From assembly GCA_019115345.1 (NCBI GenBank), contig DXDV01000152.1:1-27641 (forward strand): 27,641 nucleotides of DNA, read 5' to 3'. Source of the stretch: Candidatus Intestinimonas stercorigallinarum. GTDB lineage: Bacteria > Bacillota > Clostridia > Oscillospirales > Oscillospiraceae. Each line of letters starts with the position of its first letter. Positions within the stretch are counted from its first letter, which is position 1. The translations under genes were made by a program, and so were the position numbers. The notes under the pieces are model-generated. The model worked only from the letters and a program-made list of their open reading frames with translations. It had not been told where the DNA came from and did not search any database. Positions 1 to 7,296 of this stretch are shown piece by piece.

Positions 1-383
1 CTGGAGGACCAGAGGAGCTGGGCGGCGTTCTGGAGGAAATAGCTCACGCCGATGGCGGTGATGAGCACGGCCAGGGAGCCGGCCTGCCGCAGGGGCTTGT
101 AGGCCAGGCGCTCGATGACCACGCCCAGGGCGGTGCACACCACGATGGCCAGCAGGGTGCCCGCCAGGGAGGGGATCACCAGGGCGGCCAGGGAGCCGGG
201 CTCAAACTGCTGGCTCAGGCCGGACATGCTGAAGAAGCAGACATAGGCGCCCACCATGATGACGTCGCCGTGGGCGAAGTTGAGCATCTTGGCGATGCCG
301 TAGACCATGGTATAGCCCAGGGCGATGATGGCATAGACGCTCCCAAGGCTGATGCCGCTGATCAGGTAGTTTAGGAAGACCAT
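1..383 (-). CDS. livH: Branched-chain amino acid ABC transporter permease, LivH family (partial)
   Basis: Inner-membrane permease of a HAAT-type ABC importer. Only the N-terminal 127 or so residues are in the window; the gene runs off the left edge. The product begins MVFLNYLISGISLGSVYAI and continues through GYTMVYGIAKMLNFAHGD, a hallmark stretch of LivH/LivM-type permeases, with hydrophobic segments before and after it. The ATG is at 383-381, with an AGAGGTG-like ribosome binding site just upstream. It lies downstream of the substrate-binding lipoprotein gene on the same strand, which is the usual gene order for this importer. The family call is firm. The substrate could be any branched-chain or related amino acid, or another small acid or amide, since this family is broad. 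Confidence 0.9.
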   Translation of the reverse strand, partial: MVFLNYLISGISLGSVYAIIALGYTMVYGIAKMLNFAHGDVIMVGAYVCFFSMSGLSQQFEPGSLAALVIPSLAGTLLAIVVCTALGVVIERLAYKPLRQAGSLAVLITAIGVSYFLQNAAQLLWSS

Positions 384-478
384 AAGACACACCTCTCTGG
401 TGGATGCTCGAGGCCGGACAACGACGGCGCCGTTGCCCGCCCGCAAGCATCCACGCTTCTCTCTAAGCAGAAAGCGTC

Positions 479-511
479 GGGAGGGCCGCCGGTCCGTGCG
501 GCGGCCCTCCC
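479..511 (-). terminator. GC-rich hairpin between livK-like gene and livH
   Basis: A perfect 12-bp stem (479-490 with 500-511) encloses a 9-nt loop in the livK-livH gap. Read on the minus strand it is followed by a moderately T-rich stretch (CGACGCTTTCTGCTT). It may act as a partial terminator or mRNA-stabilising hairpin that sets the ratio of abundant binding protein to permease. The tail is not a clean T-run, so full termination is uncertain. Confidence 0.5.
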
Positions 512-552
512 GCGATCCATGTTTTCTGTGGTTGTGGAAAAGGACGGTGGGA

Positions 553-1764
553 TCAGTCCATGCCCACGTAGGCGCCGTCCTGGATGACCATGCCCTTGGG
601 GGCCTTGGACACCGCGCCGGTGGAATCCCAGGTGATGCCCTCGCCGTCGCCGGTGAGGCCCTGGAGGGTGATGGTGGGGAAGGTGGCGATCAGCGCGTCG
701 CAGATCTCCTCATTGCTCATGTCGGGGGTGCAGCCGGCGGTCTCCAGGGCCAGCTTGTAGGCGTAGACGCAGTCATAGGCGTCGGCGGCGAACTGGTTGG
801 GGGTCTCGCCGTAGAGGTCCTGGTAGGTGGTGACGAAGTTCACGGTGGCATCGTCGGTGGCGTCGGCGTTGAAGGGGGTCAGCAGGATGACGCCCTCGGC
901 CAGGGAGGTGTCAAAGCCCTCCATGGTCAGGATGCCGTCCATGCCGTCCACGCCGAAGAACTTGGGGGCGTAGCCCATCTGATCGGCCTGGGTGAGGATC
1001 ATGGAGGCGGGCTGATAGTACATGGGCAGGAAGATCAGGTCGGCGCCGGCCTGCTGGGCCTGCTGGAGCTGCACGGTGAAGTCGGTCTGGGTGTCCTCGG
1101 TGAAGGTGGCGTCGCCCGCCACGGCGAGGCCCAGCTCCTCGGCCTTGGACACGAACTGGTCCTTGATGCCGGTGGAGTAGACGTCGTCGTTCTTCCAGAT
1201 GATGAAGACGTTCTCGCCCAGGCCCTGCTCGAAGATGTACTGGGCGGAGGCGGAGCCCTGGTTGTCATCGGTGAAGCACATCTGATAGACGTTGTCCTTG
1301 CCTTCGATGACGTCGGGAGAGGAGGCGGAGGGGGTCAGGGCGAAGATGCGGTCCTCATAGTTGAGGACGGAGGTGGCCACGCCGGGGGTGGAGGTGACGG
1401 AGCCCAGGGAGATCTGCATGCCCCACTCCTTCAGGGTGTTGTAGGCGTTGACGGCCTTCTCGGCGTCGTGGACGTCGTCCTCGTAGCGGAGATCGAACTG
1501 GATGGCGCCGCCCTCGGCGTTGATCTCGTCCACGGCGATCTGAGCGCCCCGCTGGGCGGCCAGGCCGTAGATGGAGGCGCCGCCGGTCAGGGGGCCGGTG
1601 CCGCCCAGCTTAAAGGCGGTGGAGGAACCCTCGGCGGAAGCGGTCTCGGCGGGGGTGGTGCTCTCGGGAGGGGTGGTCTCGGTGTCGCCGCCGCCGCAGG
1701 CGGAGAGCAGGGACAGGCTCAGGGCGCCTGCCAGAGCAAGAGACAAAGCGCGTTTCATTTTCAT
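553..1764 (-). CDS. ABC transporter substrate-binding lipoprotein, LivK/Leu-Ile-Val-binding type
   Basis: Extracytoplasmic ligand-binding protein of the importer whose permease lies downstream; 403 residues. The N-terminus is a lipoprotein signal peptide (basic MKMKR, hydrophobic core, lipobox LLSAC at about 19-23), followed by a low-complexity Thr/Glu/Ser linker to about residue 48. The rest is a periplasmic-binding-protein type I fold: the start FKLGGTGPLTGGASIYG and the internal segment AADAYDCVYAYKLAL are typical of the family. The start is an ATG at 1764 with a strong AAAGGAGG site at 1773-1780. A consensus promoter lies directly upstream. The ligand cannot be fixed from sequence; short-chain amino acids are the default guess. 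Confidence 0.93.
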   Translation of the reverse strand: MKMKRALSLALAGALSLSLLSACGGGDTETTPPESTTPAETASAEGSSTAFKLGGTGPLTGGASIYGLAAQRGAQIAVDEINAEGGAIQFDLRYEDDVHDAEKAVNAYNTLKEWGMQISLGSVTSTPGVATSVLNYEDRIFALTPSASSPDVIEGKDNVYQMCFTDDNQGSASAQYIFEQGLGENVFIIWKNDDVYSTGIKDQFVSKAEELGLAVAGDATFTEDTQTDFTVQLQQAQQAGADLIFLPMYYQPASMILTQADQMGYAPKFFGVDGMDGILTMEGFDTSLAEGVILLTPFNADATDDATVNFVTTYQDLYGETPNQFAADAYDCVYAYKLALETAGCTPDMSNEEICDALIATFPTITLQGLTGDGEGITWDSTGAVSKAPKGMVIQDGAYVGMD

Positions 1765-1785
1765 TCTGAAAACCTCCTTTAGGTT

Positions 1786-1823
1786 GTTGACAATTATAAG
1801 CCTGCCTGTCGTAAATTGTCAAC
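1786..1823. promoter_or_regulatory. Inverted repeat over the livK promoter (candidate operator)
   Basis: Perfect 10-bp arms GTTGACAATT (1786-1795) and AATTGTCAAC (1814-1823) are separated by 18 bp. One arm covers the -35 box and the other overlaps and runs downstream of the -10, so a regulator bound here would block RNA polymerase. No regulator is identified. The outer 8 bases of the arms recur at 2381-2411 inside the neighbouring gene. Confidence 0.45.
1793..1822 (-). promoter_or_regulatory. Sigma-A type promoter of the livK-like gene
   Basis: On the minus strand a perfect -35 TTGACA (1822-1817) and a perfect -10 TATAAT (1798-1793) are separated by 18 bp, about 30 bp upstream of the ATG. 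The strength fits an abundant binding protein. Confidence 0.85.
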
Positions 1824-1889
1824 CGTTGTTTTGCCCAACCAGGAGAGGGAATATGTCCAAACTATGAACAAAAAGCACAATGTCCGCCC

Positions 1890-2624
1890 TCAGAGGAATC
1901 CGCCGTCCACTCCGATGACCTGTCCGGTGAGAAAAGAGGCGCCCTCAGAGGCCAGAAAGAGGAGGGTGTTGGCCACATCCTCCGGGGCGCCCAGCCGGCC
2001 CAGAGGGGTCTCCTCGGCCAGGGCCCGGAGGGCTTCGGGCCCCAGGTGGGCGTTCATCTGGGTGTCGATGACCCCCGGGGCCACGCAGTTCACCGTGATG
2101 CCCGAGGGGGCCAGCTCCTTGGCCAGGGCCTGGGTGAGGCCGATGACGCCGGCCTTTGCGGCGGAATAGGCCGCCTCGCAGGAGGCCCCCGACCGCCCCC
2201 ACATGGAGGAGACGGTGAGGATGCGCCCGGTCTTTCGGGCCACCATGTGGCGGTAGACCGCGCGGCAGCAGTAGAACACGCCGTCCAGGTCGGCGCCCAT
2301 CAGTGTCCGCCAGTCCCGGTCGCTCATGTCACAGAGGAGGCCCGTCCAGGCCCGGCCGGCGTTGCATATCAGAATGTCAAGTTGACAAAAATTCTCCAAC
2401 ACATTGTCAACCATTTTTTCCACCTGGGCCGGGTCGGAGACGTCGGCCCGAACGGCTATGGCGGTGTGCCCGGCGGCGGTGAGTTCCCGGACGAGGGCCA
2501 GGGCTTCGGCCTCAGAGGTGTGGTAGTGGACGGCCACGGCATAGCCGGCGGCGGCGAAGGCCCGGGCGGCGGCGGCGCCGATGCCCCGGCCGGCGCCGGT
2601 GATGAGGACGGTCCTTTGTTCCAT
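1890..2624 (-). CDS. SDR-family oxidoreductase, FabG-like
   Basis: A 244-residue classical short-chain dehydrogenase/reductase, probably NADP(H)-dependent and cytosolic. Visible motifs are the Rossmann TGAGRGIG at 9-16, the NAG motif in ILICNAGRA, catalytic Ser in VSSMWGRSGA, YSAAK for Tyr and Lys, and the FabG-like ending FLTGQVIGVDGG. I chose the ATG at 2624 because AAAGGAG sits 8 bases upstream; an in-frame extension to 2648 lacks this. Members of this subfamily include 3-oxoacyl-ACP reductases but also many sugar, steroid and alcohol dehydrogenases, and nothing nearby is a fatty-acid gene, so the substrate is open. The segment at about 2375-2420 is unusually AT-rich for this gene and holds an inverted repeat. 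Confidence 0.9.
   Translation of the reverse strand: MEQRTVLITGAGRGIGAAAARAFAAAGYAVAVHYHTSEAEALALVRELTAAGHTAIAVRADVSDPAQVEKMVDNVLENFCQLDILICNAGRAWTGLLCDMSDRDWRTLMGADLDGVFYCCRAVYRHMVARKTGRILTVSSMWGRSGASCEAAYSAAKAGVIGLTQALAKELAPSGITVNCVAPGVIDTQMNAHLGPEALRALAEETPLGRLGAPEDVANTLLFLASEGASFLTGQVIGVDGGFL
2381..2411. promoter_or_regulatory. Intragenic GTTGACAA inverted repeat
   Basis: GTTGACAA (2381-2388) and TTGTCAAC (2404-2411), 15 bp apart, lie inside the SDR coding sequence. The arms match the outer 8 bases of the inverted repeat over the livK promoter about 560 bp away. It may be a second binding site for the same regulator, or chance. Confidence 0.2.
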
Positions 2625-2669
2625 AAGCTGGCTCCTTTCGGCCGCCATGCGTCCGGCGGTCAGACTCTA

Positions 2670-2826
2670 TTGCAATGCGTACGGAACAAAGCCGAGCGCC
2701 TGGAAAGCCAAGGCTTTCAAGGCCAAATGGCTTTGTTCAAGTGCAAGGTTTTTGGGCGTAATTGTCCAAAAACCTTGCATTTTCCACTGGTGCGTCTTAC
2801 CGCACCAGCGGAAATACGCATTGCAA
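2670..2826. repeat. Palindromic repeat element, long copy with nested hairpins
   Basis: Terminal inverted repeats TTGCAATGCGTA (2670-2681) and TACGCATTGCAA (2815-2826) enclose three internal hairpins: 2703-2718 (7-bp stem), 2742-2779 (14-bp stem, 10-nt loop) and 2784-2811 (11-bp stem with one mismatch). The right part, from the third hairpin through the terminal repeat (2784-2832), recurs almost exactly at 5112-5160. It has no coding potential and resembles a small non-autonomous repeat such as a MITE or REP/BIME-type sequence. I cannot name a known family. Confidence 0.6.
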
Positions 2827-2835
2827 CAATGGCTG

Positions 2836-2919
2836 AATTCCAAAAAGCGGCTCTTGTGCGCCGCTTTTATGGAATTGCGCGGCTGCCGCCGCGCGAATAA
2901 ACCGATGTTCGGTTTATTC
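2836..2919. repeat. Tandem array of three abutting hairpins
   Basis: Three hairpins follow one another with no spacer: a 16-bp stem with one bulge (2836-2851 with 2860-2876), a 7-bp GC stem (2877-2883 with 2888-2894) and a perfect 11-bp stem with a 3-nt loop (2895-2905 with 2909-2919). Together with the neighbouring element this makes six consecutive hairpins in about 220 bp upstream of the SDR gene. They could be structured leader RNA, remnants of repeats or termination signals; none has a clear T-tail. Confidence 0.5.
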
Positions 2920-3058
2920 AGCAGACATTATTGTACCGTCTTTTCCGTCGGAGCGCAACGGGTTTCCGCCGGGCACATGCGGGGGGCGGGGCTGTCATAG
3001 AATAAAGGTGGTATAAAGGTCCCCTTCGTGGGGAGAAACCGGCAAGGAGGCGTATGGA

Positions 3059-3259
3059 ATGAAGTGTTACTGGATACACCGGAGGGTGCTCACCGCCGGG
3101 CTGTGCCTGCTGGCGGCGGCGGGGATGCTCTATGTGGTGAATCACCCCGCCATCGTGGGGGCCTCGGCCACCACCCGGCAGCTGCCCGTCTACTGTGTGG
3201 CCCGGGACCAGAAGGTGGCCGCCCTCACCTTCGACGCCGCCTGGGGTGATGTGAGATAG
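3059..3259 (+). pseudogene. Truncated polysaccharide deacetylase (PdaB-like), N-terminal fragment
   Basis: A 66-residue ORF with a clean start: AAGGAGG at 3044-3050, then ATG at 3059. It encodes a short basic N-terminus, one hydrophobic anchor (about 10-27) and a segment ending KVAALTFDAAWGD. In sporulation-type polysaccharide deacetylases (NodB fold) LTFDxxWG is the first conserved motif, carries the catalytic aspartate, and is followed by about 170 more residues. Here the frame ends three codons later, in DVR-stop, and the rest of the catalytic domain is absent from this window. I read it as a gene cut by rearrangement and unlikely to be enzymatically active. It is convergent with cstA, so the break lies between about 3245 and 3330. 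Confidence 0.7.
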
Positions 3260-3260
3260 C

Positions 3261-3281
3261 GGCGCCCTGGGCGTGGGCGCC
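3261..3281. terminator. GC hairpin between convergent deacetylase fragment and cstA
   Basis: A perfect 7-bp stem GGCGCCC/GGGCGCC (3261-3267 with 3275-3281) with a 7-nt loop lies between two convergent genes. It has no T-run on either side, so it is a weak terminator candidate only. Confidence 0.3.
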
Positions 3282-3329
3282 CTCTGCCCCGCACACCCTT
3301 GCGCATACCGCACATTGCGATGCCGGCGA

Positions 3330-5084
3330 TCACACGCTGAGGGGTGAGGCAGGCGCTGTTTTCCCCAGCAGCCTGCGGATCCCCTGGATCACCACGACCA
3401 CGCCCAGCGCCAGGATCAGCACAGCAAACACCAGCTGAATACCGGCGCCCCAGGCGGTGAGGACGCTGGCGCCATCCACCGTGACGGTCATGCCCGCCAT
3501 CCACCGGTATGCGCCGTTGGCAATGCCGCCGGCCAGATCCCAGATGGTCAGCGCCAGAGCGGTGAAGGTCACCGCGATCATGGTAAACATGGGGATCCAG
3601 AGCATAAAGCTCTTCCTCTTTGTGCGCTTGAGGAATACCGCGCAGGCCAGGAAGGCCAGGGCGGAGAGCAGCTGATTGGAGGCGCCGAACAGGGGCCAGA
3701 TGGAGTCATAACCCACCTGGGTGAGGAAATATGCCAGCACCAGCGTGAGGATGGTGGCAAAATATTTGTTGGTAAGGACTCTTCGCACCGGGCCCACATC
3801 CTCGTCCCGAATGGACTCATCCAGAAAGAGCTCCTGGAAGGAGAGCCGCCCCACCCGGGCTACCGAGTCCAGGGAAGTGAGGGCAAAGGCAGATACCGCC
3901 AGGTTGATCAGCGTGAACACCACATTCTGAGGCAGGCCCATGACCGCCAGGAAGCCGGCCACACCGCCGGCGAAGATCTGGGCGGGCGTGGTGTAGCCCA
4001 AAGCAGCGGTCTCTGCCGAGGAGGAAAAGGAGGCCACGGCGATCAGCGCGATCACAGCAAGCATGGATTCCATCAGCATGGCCCCAAAGGAGACGGGGAG
4101 CATGCTCTTTTCGTTTTTGATCTGCTTGGAGGCGGTGCCGGAGGACACCAGAGAGTGGAACCCGGACACGGCGCCGCAGGCGATGGTGACGAACAGGAAG
4201 GGGAAAAGCGTCTGACCATTGACGGTAAAGCCGGAGAAGGCGGGCAGGTTGACCTCCGGTCTGGCGGCAAATACGCCGATGACGGCAGCCACGATCATGG
4301 CAATGAGCAGGTAGCTGTTCAGGTAGTCCCTGGGCTGGAGCAGAGCCCAGATGGGGGCTACCGAGGCGATCAGCACATAGACAAAGACCAGGATATGCCA
4401 GGTATTCAGGTCGATATAGAGCGGAAACTGGAGCCCCAGGGCGATGGCAAGCACCAGCATGACCAGGGTAATGGCGGTATTGAGCCATTTGCCGCATTTT
4501 CCGTAGTGCAGCAGGAAGCCCAGGGCCACAGCCTCCACAACAAAGAGCATGGAGGTAGTGGCTACCGAGCCGTTGGCCTGGACGGCGGTGACGGTACCGT
4601 CAGCCGCCGTCTGGAAGCCGTTGAAGGTACCGGCCACGATATCCACAAAGGCGGCCACCACCAGGATGGAAAAGAGCCAGCAAAAGAGCAGAAAGAGCTT
4701 CTTGCCGGTCTTGCCGATGTAGGATTCGATGATATACCCGATGGTCCTGCCCTTGTTTTTTACCGAGGCATACATGGCGGCAAAATCCTGGACCGCGCCG
4801 AAAAAGACGCCGCCCAGCAGGATCCACAGCAGCACCGGCACCCAGCCGAACACCGATGCCTGTATGGGGCCGTTGATGGCGGCGGCGCCGGCGATAGAGG
4901 CAAACTGGTGCCCAAAGATCACATTGGTATCGGCGGGCACGTAGTCCACGCCGTCCTCCATCTCATAGGCGGGCGTTTTGGCCTTGGGGTCGATGCCCCA
5001 GGTTCTGGCCAGGTAGCGGCCATAGATCAGATAGGCCGCCAAAAGTACGACAATGGCGATGATCATGATGAGCAAACCGTTCAT
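3330..5084 (-). CDS. cstA: Carbon starvation protein CstA-family transporter
   Basis: A polytopic membrane protein of 584 residues. CstA/BtsT family members take up pyruvate or peptides when carbon is scarce. The N-terminus MNGLLIMIIAIVVLLAAYLI is the first membrane helix. HQFASIAGAAAINGP at about 58-72, and the following GGVFFGAVQDF, are strongly conserved family motifs. More than ten hydrophobic segments follow. It is shorter than E. coli CstA (about 700 residues) but within the range of Gram-positive members. I place the start at the ATG at 5084, with GGGGAGG 8 bases upstream; the in-frame extension to 5222 reads through the palindromic repeat and is spurious. It lies 109 bp downstream of the SpoIIE-type sensor on the same strand and may be its target or the tail of its operon. 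Pyruvate is the more common substrate in recent work, but this is not decided here. Confidence 0.92.
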   Translation of the reverse strand: MNGLLIMIIAIVVLLAAYLIYGRYLARTWGIDPKAKTPAYEMEDGVDYVPADTNVIFGHQFASIAGAAAINGPIQASVFGWVPVLLWILLGGVFFGAVQDFAAMYASVKNKGRTIGYIIESYIGKTGKKLFLLFCWLFSILVVAAFVDIVAGTFNGFQTAADGTVTAVQANGSVATTSMLFVVEAVALGFLLHYGKCGKWLNTAITLVMLVLAIALGLQFPLYIDLNTWHILVFVYVLIASVAPIWALLQPRDYLNSYLLIAMIVAAVIGVFAARPEVNLPAFSGFTVNGQTLFPFLFVTIACGAVSGFHSLVSSGTASKQIKNEKSMLPVSFGAMLMESMLAVIALIAVASFSSSAETAALGYTTPAQIFAGGVAGFLAVMGLPQNVVFTLINLAVSAFALTSLDSVARVGRLSFQELFLDESIRDEDVGPVRRVLTNKYFATILTLVLAYFLTQVGYDSIWPLFGASNQLLSALAFLACAVFLKRTKRKSFMLWIPMFTMIAVTFTALALTIWDLAGGIANGAYRWMAGMTVTVDGASVLTAWGAGIQLVFAVLILALGVVVVIQGIRRLLGKTAPASPLSV

Positions 5085-5106
5085 TGGAAAAACCTCCCCA
5101 TATAAC

Positions 5107-5160
5107 GCGTACCACTGGTGCGTTAAAACGCACCAGTGGAAATACGCATTGCAACAGTGG
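5107..5160. repeat. Palindromic repeat element, short copy
   Basis: A perfect 13-bp stem with a 2-nt loop (5112-5124 with 5127-5139) is followed by AAATACGCATTGCAACAGTGG. It aligns to 2784-2832 with differences only in the loop, one stem base and one base near the end. GCGTA at the left edge matches the inner part of the terminal repeat of the long copy. It sits in the gap between the SpoIIE-type gene and cstA, so in a read-through transcript it would form a hairpin ahead of cstA. Confidence 0.65.
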
Positions 5161-5193
5161 CAGACATTACATAAAAGACTCCGCCCCGGTGTG

Positions 5194-7287
5194 TCACCAC
5201 CGCTTTTCCAGGGTGAGCACATTCAGGCCGTCAGAGTAGTAATAGGTGGCGGCATCCGTCAGCCTCCTGACGATATAAATTCCCAGCCCCCCCTCTTCCC
5301 GCTCCTCCGGAGAGCGAGTCATATCCGGGTCCGGCTTTTGGGTGGGATCATAGGGGCGGCCGTTGTCAGAGAAGCGCAGGCGGGCGCAGCCCTCGCCCAC
5401 CTCGCACCCCAGGGTAACTGCGGTGGCCCCGCTGTAAGCGACAATGTTGGAGAAGATCTCGTCGGCCACCACGTCCATCTGCTCCACGACCCGGGTCGGG
5501 GCGCGGTGGCCCTTGAGTTCCTCCTCAAAAAATGCGGTGACCCGCTTCAGGCTGTCCAGCGTAGGCTGGACACCCATCTTTTTCATCCGGCCCGCACCCA
5601 GGTCCTTGATCTCTAGGGCCAGCATGGTAATATCGTCAAACTGCGGCGCCTCTCCCACAAAGGCGTCGATATCCGCCCGCACACTGCGGATCAGTTCCTC
5701 ACAGCCCGCGTCGCTCCCGCGGTTGAGCGCGTCCAACATCCGCTCCGTACCGTAGAGCTGATTGCGGCTGTCAGTGGCCTCAGCCACACCGTCGGTATAG
5801 ACAAAGAGCGTGTCGCCGCCGCAGAGGGTGAGCTCATACTCCCGGTACCGGGAGTGCTCCATCCCGGCCAGCACAAAGCCGTGCTTATCCCGGAAGAGCT
5901 GAAACTGCCCATCTGCCCGGCGGATGGCCGGAAACTCGTGGCCGGCGTTGGCACACACCAGCTTTCCGGTGGAGATCTCCAGGATGCCCAGCCATACGGT
6001 GACAAACATACCGGCGTCGTTGTTCTCGCACAGCTGGTCGTTGACCTTCTCCAGCACCGCCTTGGGCGATGCGCCGGTCTGCGCGGCGTTTTTCAGCAGG
6101 GTCTTGGCAATGACCATGAACATGGCCGCCGGTACCCCCTTGCCCGAAACATCCGCCATCACCAGCGCCAGATGGTCGTCATCCACCAGGAAAAAGTCGT
6201 AGAAATCGCCACCCACCTCCTTGGCTGGGTCCATGGCCGCAAAGATACTGAATTCCTCCCGCTGCGGGAAGGGCGGGAAGATGCAGGGCAGCATGGAGGT
6301 CTGGATGTTCCGGGCCACATCCAGCTCGGCGCCGATGCGCTCCCGCTCCGCCGTAACCTGGGTCAGGTTGGAGATGTAGGTGTTGATCTCCTGCTCCATC
6401 TGCCGGATGGAGCAGGCCAGCGTTTCAACCTCATCTCCTGTCCTGATGTCCAGCAGAGAGATGGCCGAGCTGCCCCGTTCCTCCTTCTTGTCGGAGACAA
6501 AGGAGCCGGTGGCCCTGGAGAGCTGGTTGATCGGGCGCACCACGGTGCGGCTGAACACCAGCGACAGCACCAGGATGAGAGCCAGCGTCACCGCGGCCAG
6601 AACGGCAGTGAGCCGGAGAAGGAAGTCCTCCCGGTCGGCCACCACCTCGTTCATGGAGAAGTCCACAAAGGCGTTGGCCACCACGGTTCCGTCCTCGTCC
6701 GTGATCGCGGCCGCCGCAGAGGCCAGCCAGCCGAACTCCTCATAGTTGGTAATATAGGGCGGAAACTCGTAGATCCCCTGCTCCATCAGCGCCTGGTTCC
6801 CCGGCTCTATGTCCCCGCAGGTGCCCGGCGGACAGGCGTCGGCGGTGGAGTCGGCGTCAATGATATAGATGCCCTGACCCGTCTGCGCGTCCATATAGGC
6901 CACGTACATCCACAGCACTCCGTTGTCCTCCTTCAGGGTGTTCAAAATGTCGAACGTCTCCTGATAGGCGGGACTCCGGGCGATCTCATCAAAGGCGGCA
7001 TAGTAATCCGCCCAATCCTGCTCATCGAAGGAATCAAAGTCCGGCGGCGTGTGCGCATCCGGGCAGAAGCTCCGGTAGATCTCCACCGTCCGCTCCGCCA
7101 GAGCCGCTACCGCCCGGGCATCCACCATGGAGGCTGCGGATCTGGCCGTATTCATCGTCAGCCGCTCGTAGTGCTCCTCCATGGATCGGGAGTACACGTT
7201 GTAGCTGATCAGCCCGGCCACCCCGGCTACCACCACGGCCATGAGCAGCACGGCCGCTATCACTTTTGTGCGCAGAGAGAGCTTCAT
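5194..7287 (-). CDS. Membrane sensor with PP2C/SpoIIE phosphatase and C-terminal GHKL kinase domain
   Basis: A 697-residue partner-switching protein. In order: TM1 (about 9-31), an extracytoplasmic sensor region of about 190 residues resembling a Cache-type domain, TM2 (about 224-248), a HAMP-like linker (about 250-305), a coiled segment with ERERIGAELDVARNIQ (about 320-335), a SpoIIE/RsbU PP2C domain (about 345-565) and an RsbW-like HATPase domain (about 570-697). PP2C motifs GGDFYDFF, ADVSGKGVPAAMFM, YTDGVAEATD and FDDITM keep the metal-binding aspartates. In the GHKL part the N box (DEIFSNIVAYS), DNG and GGLGIYIV are intact. It could therefore both phosphorylate and dephosphorylate STAS antagonists under control of an outside signal. 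The start ATG at 7287 has GAGGTGG upstream, and the gap to the MATE gene is 9 bp. Confidence 0.92.
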   Translation of the reverse strand: MKLSLRTKVIAAVLLMAVVVAGVAGLISYNVYSRSMEEHYERLTMNTARSAASMVDARAVAALAERTVEIYRSFCPDAHTPPDFDSFDEQDWADYYAAFDEIARSPAYQETFDILNTLKEDNGVLWMYVAYMDAQTGQGIYIIDADSTADACPPGTCGDIEPGNQALMEQGIYEFPPYITNYEEFGWLASAAAAITDEDGTVVANAFVDFSMNEVVADREDFLLRLTAVLAAVTLALILVLSLVFSRTVVRPINQLSRATGSFVSDKKEERGSSAISLLDIRTGDEVETLACSIRQMEQEINTYISNLTQVTAERERIGAELDVARNIQTSMLPCIFPPFPQREEFSIFAAMDPAKEVGGDFYDFFLVDDDHLALVMADVSGKGVPAAMFMVIAKTLLKNAAQTGASPKAVLEKVNDQLCENNDAGMFVTVWLGILEISTGKLVCANAGHEFPAIRRADGQFQLFRDKHGFVLAGMEHSRYREYELTLCGGDTLFVYTDGVAEATDSRNQLYGTERMLDALNRGSDAGCEELIRSVRADIDAFVGEAPQFDDITMLALEIKDLGAGRMKKMGVQPTLDSLKRVTAFFEEELKGHRAPTRVVEQMDVVADEIFSNIVAYSGATAVTLGCEVGEGCARLRFSDNGRPYDPTQKPDPDMTRSPEEREEGGLGIYIVRRLTDAATYYYSDGLNVLTLEKRW

Positions 7288-7296
7288 AGGTCCACC

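Noticed and set aside
5085..5222. 46-residue N-terminal extension of CstA
   Set aside because: It translates the palindromic repeat, is Cys/Trp-rich and unlike any CstA N-terminus; the ATG at 5084 has a good ribosome site.
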